Below, one piece after another: positions 1 to 5,965 of a stretch of DNA of 11,752 bases. Under the pieces are notes generated by a model. That model was not told the DNA's origin. It saw only the letters and a list, made by a program, of their open reading frames with translations, and did not search any database. The stretch comes from Planctomycetales bacterium (GTDB lineage Bacteria; 4484-113; JAFGCY01): assembly GCA_024645305.1 (NCBI GenBank), contig JAHEFU010000078.1, positions 1 through 11,752 on the forward strand, given 5' to 3'. Position 1 is the stretch's first letter. Each line of letters begins with the position of its first letter. Made by a program: the position numbers and the translations under genes.

Positions 1-460
1 CCCGGGCCTCGGCCGCCACCTTACCTTCCAGCCTGACCATGTTGTCAGGCTTGAGGAAACGTGCCAGCATGGCAGCGTCCTGGTCATAGCCAGCGGCATA
101 GCCGTAGCGCTCCACGTCGAAGCTGACGTTAATGGGCAGGCGTCCTGATTCATCGGGATCAATGGCCAGCAGGTCCACCTGCAGGAAGCTATTGCCATAC
201 TCGGCATCCCTGACCAGCTCGTAGGACAGATCACCGGCATCCCAGCTGAGGACCTTCTGCCGCTCATTGCTGGGCGGCACGGGAATCCAGGCGTAGGCGG
301 ACTCTGCTCCGTCCTCCACTGCGGGGACAAACACCCCGTAGGTGAATGCCATCCTGCGCGGCTCGGGCTGCTGGTCCACTGCGGCTTCCTGGGCCAGGGC
401 CTGGCCGAGGATTCCGACGGAAAGCAGCAGCAGCACAGGCAATATGAACTTGCGTTTCAT
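1..460 (-). CDS. Exported transglutaminase-like protein, N-terminal part (3' end beyond window)
   Basis: This is the first 153 codons of a gene that leaves the window on the left. The start is ATG at 460-458, with AGGAG at 470-466 five bases upstream. Another ATG at 464 lies in a different frame. The protein opens with a Sec signal peptide: MKRK, a Leu-rich core, and a likely cleavage site after the A-L-A at residues 21-23. The mature part reads as a beta-rich domain with the pattern 'TYGVFVP...AYAWIPVPPSNERQKV...YGNSFLQVDL', then 'FLKPDNMVRLEGKVA'. From family knowledge, this is the domain that usually precedes a transglutaminase-like (papain-fold) core in bacterial secreted proteins. The catalytic Cys-His-Asp part would lie beyond the edge, so activity cannot be judged. 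A periplasmic or surface peptidase or cross-linking role is inference. The gene is divergent from the QueD-family gene. Confidence 0.72.
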   Translation of the reverse strand, partial: MKRKFILPVLLLLSVGILGQALAQEAAVDQQPEPRRMAFTYGVFVPAVEDGAESAYAWIPVPPSNERQKVLSWDAGDLSYELVRDAEYGNSFLQVDLLAIDPDESGRLPINVSFDVERYGYAAGYDQDAAMLARFLKPDNMVRLEGKVAAEAR

Positions 461-570
461 GCATACTCCTTATATATATGGAATTGCGGGACCATGACTG
501 CCCCGGATAGTAATGTAGCCTACCGCTGGACGGGGATTGTTGATTTCATGTTCTCATTTAGAGGTGTAAA
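461..570. promoter_or_regulatory. Divergent intergenic region between transglutaminase-like gene and queD
   Basis: This 110-base gap must carry the promoters of both divergent genes. It is AT-richer than its surroundings and holds TATATATAT at 471-479, immediately before the minus-strand SD. That places it too close to the start codon to be an ordinary -10 box for that gene. On the plus strand, TTGCGG (484-489) and TAGTAA (508-513) stand 18 bases apart as a weak sigma-70-like pair. On the minus strand, TACATT or TACTAT near 509-518 are possible -10 elements without a good -35. None is convincing alone. The SD for queD is GAGGTG at 561-566. Confidence 0.3.
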
Positions 571-960
571 TTGAATCTGAAGATTTACAGATACACGGTG
601 TACAAGGAAGTGGAATTCGCCGCTTCGCACTTCCTGCGCGAGTACCACGGCAAGTGTGAGCACCTGCATGGGCATAACTACGTGGTGCGGGTGTATGTGA
701 GTGCGCACGAGCTGGACGCTGAGGGGATGGTCTACGACTTCGTGAAGCTTAAGCGTGTCATGAACGAGGTGTTCTACGAACGCTTCGACCATAAGCATCT
801 CAATGACATTCCGCCCTTCGATGAGATCAACCCCTCCGCAGAAAATATCGCGACCTGGATCGGCGAGCAGATGGGCGGGCTGCTTGACGACGAACGGGTG
901 CGGGTGACGGAAGTTCGTGTCTGGGAGACGGCACGCAACGGCGCGATCTACAGGAGATAG
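571..960 (+). CDS. queD: 6-carboxy-5,6,7,8-tetrahydropterin synthase family protein (QueD/PTPS-like)
   Basis: The 129-residue product is full length for the COG0720 (QueD/6-pyruvoyl-tetrahydropterin synthase) family. These cytoplasmic enzymes convert 7,8-dihydroneopterin triphosphate to 6-carboxy-tetrahydropterin (queuosine pathway) or to related pterins. The zinc ligands are H20 (in 'EFAASH'), H33 and H35 (in 'LHGHNY'). The nucleophile is C29, followed by the family blocks 'YDFVKLK' (55-61), 'FDHKHLND' (72-79, with the D73/H74 relay), 'NPSAENIA' (87-94) and the pterin-anchoring E119. The start is TTG at 571, backed by GAGGTG at 561-566; the ATG at 548 is out of frame. Residues 29-35 read CEHLHGH, fitting both the CxxxHGH motif of QueD and the ExxHGH motif of PTPS-III, so a role in folate synthesis is also possible. 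No queC, queE or folE is adjacent. The family is certain; the pathway is less so. Confidence 0.9.
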   Translation: MNLKIYRYTVYKEVEFAASHFLREYHGKCEHLHGHNYVVRVYVSAHELDAEGMVYDFVKLKRVMNEVFYERFDHKHLNDIPPFDEINPSAENIATWIGEQMGGLLDDERVRVTEVRVWETARNGAIYRR

Positions 961-991
961 GGATCAGGGACCCGGGATCCGGGATGAGGAG

Positions 992-1009
992 GTCCGGAGC
1001 AATCCGGAC
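992..1009 (+). terminator. Perfect GCAA-tetraloop hairpin after queD
   Basis: GTCCGGA (992-998), loop GCAA (999-1002) and TCCGGAC (1003-1009) form a perfect 7-bp GC-rich stem with a GNRA-type tetraloop, 31 bases after the queD stop. A smaller hairpin, CCCGG-GAT-CCGGG, sits just upstream at 971-983. No T-tract follows (ACAATTGG), so this is a weak or non-canonical terminator, or an mRNA 3'-end stabiliser. Confidence 0.45.
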
Positions 1010-1069
1010 AATTGGAGATCAAACCCACCACAGGCAGGATTGTCAGGGTAAACATCTTCTCCTGTATTC

Positions 1070-1100
1070 CTCTGCGTCACTGCGCTCTGCGTTGAAAAAA
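1070..1100. repeat. CTCTGCG short-repeat block ending in an A-tract
   Basis: CTCTGCG occurs at 1070-1076 and 1085-1091, with CTGCG between them (1079-1084 region), followed by TTG and six A residues. From memory, similar 'CTCTGCGT...CTCTGCG...TTGAAAA' blocks occur scattered between genes in several environmental phyla; I cannot check copy number here. It is listed as a candidate dispersed repeat, with no known function. Confidence 0.4.
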
Positions 1101-1177
1101 CAGTTGGTACTTGCTCGGCCGGGTTGATCGCAGTGAGGCGGAAAGCAGTACGCAGCATGCCGTGAGCCGAGGACCGT

Positions 1178-1233
1178 GAAGCATTTCCAGGCTGCTGCGG
1201 CTGAGATCAACTCTCATTTCCACGGAATGCTTC
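1178..1233. other. Nested stem-loop upstream of the lipoprotein gene
   Basis: GAAGCATT (1178-1185) pairs with AATGCTTC (1226-1233). After one bulged T (1186), CC (1187-1188) pairs with GG (1224-1225). Inside, TGAGA (1202-1206) and TCTCA (1212-1216) form a second 5-bp stem closing a TCAAC loop. The element ends 111 bases before the lipoprotein start codon, so it could be a 5'-leader RNA structure or a palindromic repeat. I do not recognise a known riboswitch or RNA family. Confidence 0.4.
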
Positions 1234-1344
1234 CTCCCAGGCGGGATTCGCTGTAAGACATATACAGCTGCGGGTATCACAAATGGTTCCGCCGGTTCTG
1301 TATGGCGAGCCAATCCACCGGAACACCCCGGAAAGGACACTACG

Positions 1345-4047
1345 ATGAAGAGGTTAGTGTTGCTGTTTCTCCTCTGCTGCTGGATCGCATCCTGTTCCAA
1401 CGGCAGCCAGACCCCCGACCCCGGTCCTGCGAATGCCAACGACGCAGTGCTGCCGGTGGAACTGCAAAATCCCCAGACGCCCGCCGGCGTGGACGCCGAG
1501 CTGTATGGCCGCCTGGTGGCACAGCTGCGCAGCGTGCTGGAAAATCCGGCGCGCTTCGCCGCGGAAACCGCCGACGATCCCGCTTCGGCGACGACTCTCC
1601 TGTGGGTGGATGAAAGTTCCAGCCTGCAGTGGAGCCACCGCATGAAGGGTGACTACGACCTCAACGGGGAAGTCAACATCTCCGACATCACGCCGATCGC
1701 CATTCATTTCGGTGAAAGCGGCCCCTTTGCGCCGGGAAGCATCCAGTCCGTTGTGGACGGCGATGGCAACGGTGAGATAAACATCGCGGATATCACGCCG
1801 ATCGGCATCAACTACGGACGGCTGGTTACGGGCTATAACATCTTCACGAGCAACAACGGTGATGAGTATGCCCTGCCGGCTGTGCAGCTGCCGGCCGTGC
1901 AGTTCGTCGGCATGGAGAAGTCCGTGGTCTCGGATGACGGGCAGCATGACTTCACGGTCGTGGTCAGCCCCGCAAGCAACGGGCACTTCTTCTGGGTCCG
2001 GCCCACGGACGGCACACAGGACGGCGTTGCCAGCAACACCGCCGGGCCGGGCGAACCGCCGCTCGCGGTGCTGGATGTGGTGCCCTGGATCGGGCAGCCG
2101 CTCGGTGCGGACTTTGACGCCAGTGGCAGCAGTTCCCCGCGCGCCCTGGCACTGACATATGAATTCGACTTCACAGGTGACGGCACATTTGACTACACCG
2201 GGGCTGACAGCATGGTCAGCAGCCCGCTGGCTGAACCCGGCAGCTATGTTGCCATCCTGCAGGTGACGGACGAGAACGGCTCTTACGCCAGCACCTCGCA
2301 GCAGTACATGATCGCTGATGTGGGCGGTGGAGCCGGTGAGCTGGGACGGGGCGGCGGTGAGCTGCAGCTGGGGGACATTATGGTCGAGGCGGTGCCCGGC
2401 AGCCTGCTGGGTGACATGGAGATCGTGGCCTACCAGACGGAGCTGCCTCCCGGCCTGCCGGAGAGCTTCTTCACAGGCAGCCCGGCCTGCCATATCGGGA
2501 TCTCCGATGACGACATGCTCAATGCGCCGCTGAAGATGACCCTGCCCTATGACGACGCAGCTTTTGGTGACGAAAGCAATGTGAGCGTGCTGTACTTCGA
2601 TAAGGCCCATGGCTGGATGCCTACAACACTGCTGGACCTCGACACCGAGAACAACCGGATCAAGGTGGACAGCCGGCGCTTCGGGACCTTCGTGGTAGGC
2701 TGGTTCGACATCTCCAAGATCGTGGGTTTCCTGCAGAGCAGCCTGCCCTTCGATCCGGCGCTGCACGGCTGGAACATCAACAACTTCGGCAACTACTTCT
2801 CCCCGGGTGGCAACTGCCTCGGGATGTCCGGCTACTGCCAGTGGTTCTACACTGAGGGCCCCTCGGAGATCCTCAACGGGAAGTACAGCAGCGCCGGTGG
2901 CAACCCGGTGAGCATCGCCCACCTGACGGCGGCGCGCGGCCACCTGGCCCAGAGCCAGGCCTGGGCCTTCAAGTCCTGGGATGGCCAGATGGCCAGCACT
3001 GAGGGGTTGGTGGGACTGACGATGAAGATTTACCTCTCGGTCTTCGAGGATCCGCTTGTCCTGCTGCTGGGCGTCAATGGCTCAGGTAACCATGCGTGTG
3101 TGGTTTATGAATACGACGACATGGGTTTCACGTTTTACGATGTCAACAGCAAGAATAACGAGCAGTTCCTGCCATTTGACGGCAACACGGGCTTTGGTAA
3201 CTACGGCAGCTGGAACTCCTTCGGTTTCATTGCGGGTCCTTCGATGGGCCGTGCCGAGGACTTCGGCTACCTGACGACGGAGGCGGAAAACGGCTTCGCC
3301 CTCTCCCAGGACATCCAGCTCACGAGCCCCACATTCGGGCAGGTCGTGGCTGGCAACAGTGTGCAGATCACGGGCAACCTGCTGTCCGGCCTGAATGGCC
3401 AGGCTGAGGTGATCGCCTATGTCAACGGCATGCTGAACACCATCCCGGTGAATGCCGGGCACTTCTCGGGCAGCGTACCGATCAACAACGGTGACAATTC
3501 CATCATCATCATGGCCGGCACGATGAGCCAGAGCGACTGGAAACGCAACGGGGCGACCCTCGTCACCAGCGTGACCGGCACTTCAGCCATCAAGAAGGTG
3601 GCAGTCTACAACAACTGGCTGCGGAACCTGGCGGACCTCGACCTGTACGTGATCGAACCGAACGGCGAGCCCGTCTGGCCGGGGCATCCGCGATCCAAGA
3701 AGCTGCTCAACATGCTGCTGGAGAATGACTCCGGCTTCGGCCCGGAGATGGTTGCGCTGCAGCCTGACAATGACGGCCAGGTAGAGGCCGGCGAGTACAA
3801 GGTGCGCGTGCACTACCGCCAGGACCTCGGGACGCTGGCTCCCACCGGCCCGGTGCAGGGCTCCGTGCTGATCCTGCTCAATGAGGGCATGGAAAACCAG
3901 GAGCTGCGCCTCGTGCCGTACTACATCGCCGATGACAATCCGGATAACACCGCCGCCGATGCGATGGGTTCAGACTGGGTGGACATCGCGATGATCAATG
4001 TGATGACAGGTGAAGTGACCAACCTGCATCCGCCCGCCGGGATGTAA
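1345..4047 (+). CDS. Large multidomain lipoprotein: dockerin-like repeats, PKD-like domain, putative papain-fold domain, DUF2135-like C-terminus
   Basis: The 900-residue protein starts at ATG 1345, seven bases after AAAGGA (1332-1337). Residues 1-17 are a lipoprotein signal ending in the lipobox I-A-S-C17, so it is membrane-anchored and faces outward. Two dockerin-type calcium loops follow, with ligands D103/D105/N107/N111/D114 and D138/D140/N142/N146/D149, each continuing 'DITPI'. Residues 160-232 resemble a fibronectin-III-like module and 239-325 a PKD-like domain ('YEFDFTGDGTFDYTG'). Residues 333-455 ('GGGELQLGDIMVEAVPGSLL') resemble a ZU5-like domain. Residues 470-650 carry 'GGNCLGMSGY' (C491) and 'GNHACVVYEY' (H583) with 'FYDVN' (D599/N601), the spacing expected of a papain-fold cysteine peptidase. 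An Ig-like segment (655-725) and a DUF2135/YfaP-like module ('DLDLYVIEPNGE', 764-775, to about 830) end the protein. Lipidation and the calcium loops are well supported; peptidase activity is inference. Substrate and partners are unknown. Confidence 0.85.
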   Translation: MKRLVLLFLLCCWIASCSNGSQTPDPGPANANDAVLPVELQNPQTPAGVDAELYGRLVAQLRSVLENPARFAAETADDPASATTLLWVDESSSLQWSHRMKGDYDLNGEVNISDITPIAIHFGESGPFAPGSIQSVVDGDGNGEINIADITPIGINYGRLVTGYNIFTSNNGDEYALPAVQLPAVQFVGMEKSVVSDDGQHDFTVVVSPASNGHFFWVRPTDGTQDGVASNTAGPGEPPLAVLDVVPWIGQPLGADFDASGSSSPRALALTYEFDFTGDGTFDYTGADSMVSSPLAEPGSYVAILQVTDENGSYASTSQQYMIADVGGGAGELGRGGGELQLGDIMVEAVPGSLLGDMEIVAYQTELPPGLPESFFTGSPACHIGISDDDMLNAPLKMTLPYDDAAFGDESNVSVLYFDKAHGWMPTTLLDLDTENNRIKVDSRRFGTFVVGWFDISKIVGFLQSSLPFDPALHGWNINNFGNYFSPGGNCLGMSGYCQWFYTEGPSEILNGKYSSAGGNPVSIAHLTAARGHLAQSQAWAFKSWDGQMASTEGLVGLTMKIYLSVFEDPLVLLLGVNGSGNHACVVYEYDDMGFTFYDVNSKNNEQFLPFDGNTGFGNYGSWNSFGFIAGPSMGRAEDFGYLTTEAENGFALSQDIQLTSPTFGQVVAGNSVQITGNLLSGLNGQAEVIAYVNGMLNTIPVNAGHFSGSVPINNGDNSIIIMAGTMSQSDWKRNGATLVTSVTGTSAIKKVAVYNNWLRNLADLDLYVIEPNGEPVWPGHPRSKKLLNMLLENDSGFGPEMVALQPDNDGQVEAGEYKVRVHYRQDLGTLAPTGPVQGSVLILLNEGMENQELRLVPYYIADDNPDNTAADAMGSDWVDIAMINVMTGEVTNLHPPAGM

Positions 4048-4061
4048 CAGCTGACAACCCG

Positions 4062-4095
4062 GGAGGGAGCCGTGCCGGTGGTCAGGGCTCCCTCC
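4062..4095 (+). terminator. 10-bp hairpin after the lipoprotein gene
   Basis: GGAGGGAGCC (4062-4071) and GGCTCCCTCC (4086-4095) are perfect inverted repeats around a 14-base loop, beginning 14 bases after the stop codon at 4045-4047. The stem is very stable, but ACAGG rather than a T-tract follows. It is a likely transcription terminator of the U-tract-less kind common in GC-rich genomes. It also argues that the next gene starts downstream, at 4201. Confidence 0.6.
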
Positions 4096-4140
4096 ACAGG
4101 CGGCTCCGCCGACCCATACCGTGCAGCGGGCACCCTGGCG

Positions 4141-4175
4141 TACAATCAGGGGGACATGTCCCGTCAGGCATGTCC
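4141..4175 (+). promoter_or_regulatory. Candidate promoter/operator of the Sel1-repeat gene
   Basis: TACAAT (4141-4146) is a good -10 match, though no clear -35 is visible 16-18 bases upstream. Directly after it is the perfect 12-base palindrome GGGACATGTCCC (4151-4162). CATGTCC recurs at 4169-4175, and TCAGG precedes both copies (4146-4150 and 4164-4168). A palindrome at about +1 of a promoter is a plausible repressor site. The function is inferred from layout alone. Confidence 0.35.
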
Positions 4176-4200
4176 GGCTAGACCGGCCGGGGGAGGCAGC

Positions 4201-5235
4201 ATGAACAACCGGACAGTGATCAGTTGTGGCCTTGTGGCGCTGGCGCTGTGCGTTGCCATCCTCGTGTGGAGCACCGTGCTGATCGTCAACCACTTCAGTG
4301 CCTATCCCCTTCAGCTGAGTTTCCTCAGTGCGCCGGGAGCGGGTGCGCAGCCCATGTCTGAGACGGACTGGAGACTGCGGGCCGCAGCAGTGGAAAAACG
4401 TTACGGCATCGGCCAGCCGATAGACTGCGCAGGAGCCGAGGAAATGCTGCAGCGGGGCTTTGCCGAGGGTGACATGCTGGCGGGCGGGCACCTGTACACC
4501 CTGCTGGCGACGGCACCAAACTACCGCAGTCGGCGGGCGGAGGCGGAGGCCATCTGGCCGCAGGTCGAACCGGCGCTGTGGGACTTCGCCGAGAATGGCA
4601 ACATGGAGGCCCAGTGCATCATCGCCCTGGCCTTCATCGGCATCGAGGATGATGCGGGCTGGTCAGAGTACATCAGCAACGTCGCCAGCAATGCCAACAG
4701 CACATATGTGCCGAGCCTGCTGCTCAAGGGCAATCTGCTGGAGTGGGGGATGCATGTTGAGCGGGACCTGCTGGAAGCCGAGATGTGGTACCGCATGGCG
4801 CATGACAAGGGTTGTGTCTACGGGGCCAGCGGGCTGGCAAGGCTGTATTCCACCCCTGAATTCGGCGGCTTCGACATTGAGCGGGCGCTGCAGCTGTTCG
4901 CGGAATCGGCGGCGCAGGGTGACATCAATTCCTATGAACGGCTGGGCACGATCTACGAGGAGGGCATCGGCCTGGAAGCGGATCCGGGGCTGGCGCGGGA
5001 CTTCTACCGGCAGGCCGTGGAAGCCGGTTCAATGCATGCCGGACTGCCCCTGGCGCGGCTCCTGATCAGCGAGGGTGGGGAGTCCGGGATGGCGGAGGCG
5101 GGTGAACTGCTGGACAGCCTGGCCCAGGAGTACTCTGTAATGGACGACGCCGTGCGCACGGAGGATGAGGACGCGCAACTGCTGGACGAGCTGCGGCAGC
5201 AGCATGATGAGGCTGGACGGGCGGGAGTGGAGTGA
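4201..5235 (+). CDS. Membrane-anchored Sel1-repeat (TPR-like) protein
   Basis: The 344-residue product starts at ATG 4201, with GGGAGG at 4191-4196. The frame is open from a GTG at 4072, but that stretch holds a terminator hairpin and a candidate promoter, so I reject the longer start. Residues 8-30 form one hydrophobic segment (signal anchor), placing the rest most likely outside the cytoplasm. Sel1-like helix pairs are visible at about 168-204 ('LLEAEMWYRMAHDKG'), 205-240 ('DIERALQLFAESAAQG') and 241-277 ('LGTIYEEGIGLEADPGLA'), with a degenerate one at 278-308. Weaker alanine-rich helical repeats precede them (80-150). The C-terminus is acidic and charged. Sel1 repeats are protein-protein interaction scaffolds, and the partner is unknown. 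The gene lies just after the large lipoprotein gene on the same strand but probably has its own promoter. Confidence 0.8.
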   Translation: MNNRTVISCGLVALALCVAILVWSTVLIVNHFSAYPLQLSFLSAPGAGAQPMSETDWRLRAAAVEKRYGIGQPIDCAGAEEMLQRGFAEGDMLAGGHLYTLLATAPNYRSRRAEAEAIWPQVEPALWDFAENGNMEAQCIIALAFIGIEDDAGWSEYISNVASNANSTYVPSLLLKGNLLEWGMHVERDLLEAEMWYRMAHDKGCVYGASGLARLYSTPEFGGFDIERALQLFAESAAQGDINSYERLGTIYEEGIGLEADPGLARDFYRQAVEAGSMHAGLPLARLLISEGGESGMAEAGELLDSLAQEYSVMDDAVRTEDEDAQLLDELRQQHDEAGRAGVE

Positions 5236-5245
5236 CAATCCAGCC

Positions 5246-5259
5246 GGCTGCTGCCAGCC
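5246..5259. terminator. Small hairpin between convergent Sel1 and phoU genes
   Basis: GGCTG (5246-5250), loop CTGC and CAGCC (5255-5259) form a 5-bp hairpin. CAGCCGGCTG (5241-5250) is an overlapping perfect palindrome. Both lie in the 39-base gap between the convergent stop codons. A weak bidirectional terminator is possible, but there is no T-tract on either side. Confidence 0.3.
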
Positions 5260-5274
5260 TGCATCACACGCATC

Positions 5275-5949
5275 CTAGTCGTCGACGATCTCCAGCTTGA
5301 TGTGCTGGTGGCGGATGATCTCGCCCTCGACCATGAATACCACGTCCTCGGCGATGTTGGTGGCCTGATCGGCAATCCGCTCCAGGTGGCGGCTGGCCAT
5401 CATCAGCTCGATGTTCTGCACCGAATTGCGCGGATTGGCAATCAGGTTCCGGGTCAGCTCGTCGATGATGCGGGCATTACCCTCGTCGATCACGTCATCG
5501 CGGGCAATCACCACACGGGCCAGATCGGCATCCATGTTGACAAGGGCCTTGAGGCTCTCCCCCACCATCAGGCGCACCTGCTCGGCAAGGCTGGTCAGCT
5601 CGGGGCGCCCGCCTGAGGATGTCTCGGACAGGCGGATGCTGGCCCGGGCGATGTTGCAGGCCAGGTCACCCATCCGCTCCAGGGTGCTGTTGACCTTGAT
5701 GGAGGCCACGATGAAGCGCAGGTCGGTGGCCACGGGCTGGTGCAGGGCCAGCAGCTTCAGGCACTCCTCCTCGATGTCAACTTCCATGCTGTCAATCACC
5801 TGGTCCAGGTCGATCACTTCGCGGGCCAGCTCCGGGCGCATGCTGGCGAGGGAGGCGATGGCCTTCTGGATGGATGTCTCCACCAGTGCGCCGATCTCGA
5901 GGATATGGCGCTCGATGTCGGTCATGTCGCGGGTCAGGTGCTTTGTCAT
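5275..5949 (-). CDS. phoU: Phosphate-specific transport system accessory protein PhoU
   Basis: The 224-residue length matches the PhoU family. PhoU is a cytoplasmic all-helical protein that binds the Pst transporter and the PhoR-type kinase, damping phosphate uptake and Pho-regulon signalling when phosphate is plentiful. Both three-helix PhoU repeats are present. The first carries 'LHQPVATDLRFIVASIK' and the metal-binding motif E91-R-M-G-D95. The second carries 'MMASRHLERIAD' with E190-R-I-A-D194, followed by 'TNIAEDVVFMVEGE'. The start is ATG at 5949, with GGAGG at 5962-5958 eight bases upstream. It is the last gene of the pst cluster, 16 bases after pstB, and convergent with the Sel1-repeat gene. 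Nothing in it looks damaged. Confidence 0.97.
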   Translation of the reverse strand: MTKHLTRDMTDIERHILEIGALVETSIQKAIASLASMRPELAREVIDLDQVIDSMEVDIEEECLKLLALHQPVATDLRFIVASIKVNSTLERMGDLACNIARASIRLSETSSGGRPELTSLAEQVRLMVGESLKALVNMDADLARVVIARDDVIDEGNARIIDELTRNLIANPRNSVQNIELMMASRHLERIADQATNIAEDVVFMVEGEIIRHQHIKLEIVDD

Positions 5950-5965
5950 GTGTTGATCCTCCGGA

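Larger units (their letters stand above)
961..1344. other. Intergenic region with hairpins and a repeat, no gene recognised
   Basis: This 384-base stretch between queD and the large lipoprotein gene shows no convincing coding frame. From left to right it holds a GGGATC/GGGACC/GGGATCC-like run with a small CCCGG-GAT-CCGGG hairpin (971-983), a perfect GCAA-loop hairpin (992-1009), a CTCTGCG repeat block (1070-1100), and a nested stem-loop (1178-1233). CATATACAG near 1260 could contain a -10 box (TATACA, 1261-1266), but no matching -35 is seen at 16-18 bases. The SD of the lipoprotein gene, AAAGGA, is at 1332-1337. Confidence 0.5.

Noticed and set aside
264..464. Minus-strand frame starting at ATG 464
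   Set aside because: It shares the SD but encodes an Arg/Gly/Pro-rich sequence. The frame from ATG 460 gives a signal peptide and a recognisable transglutaminase-associated domain.
471..479. TATATATAT as a -10 box of the transglutaminase-like gene
   Set aside because: It abuts the SD on the minus strand and would leave almost no leader; there is no -35 partner.
1354..2943. A 529-codon open frame on the minus strand opposite the lipoprotein gene
   Set aside because: It is a shadow of GC-rich codon use. It has a His/Arg/Val-rich composition, no recognisable domain and no SD, while the plus strand has clear domains.
4072..4200. Upstream GTG start for the Sel1-repeat protein
   Set aside because: It would begin inside the loop of a strong hairpin, cross a candidate promoter, and add a Pro/Gly/Arg-rich tail before the signal anchor. 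ATG 4201 has an SD and a typical N-terminus.
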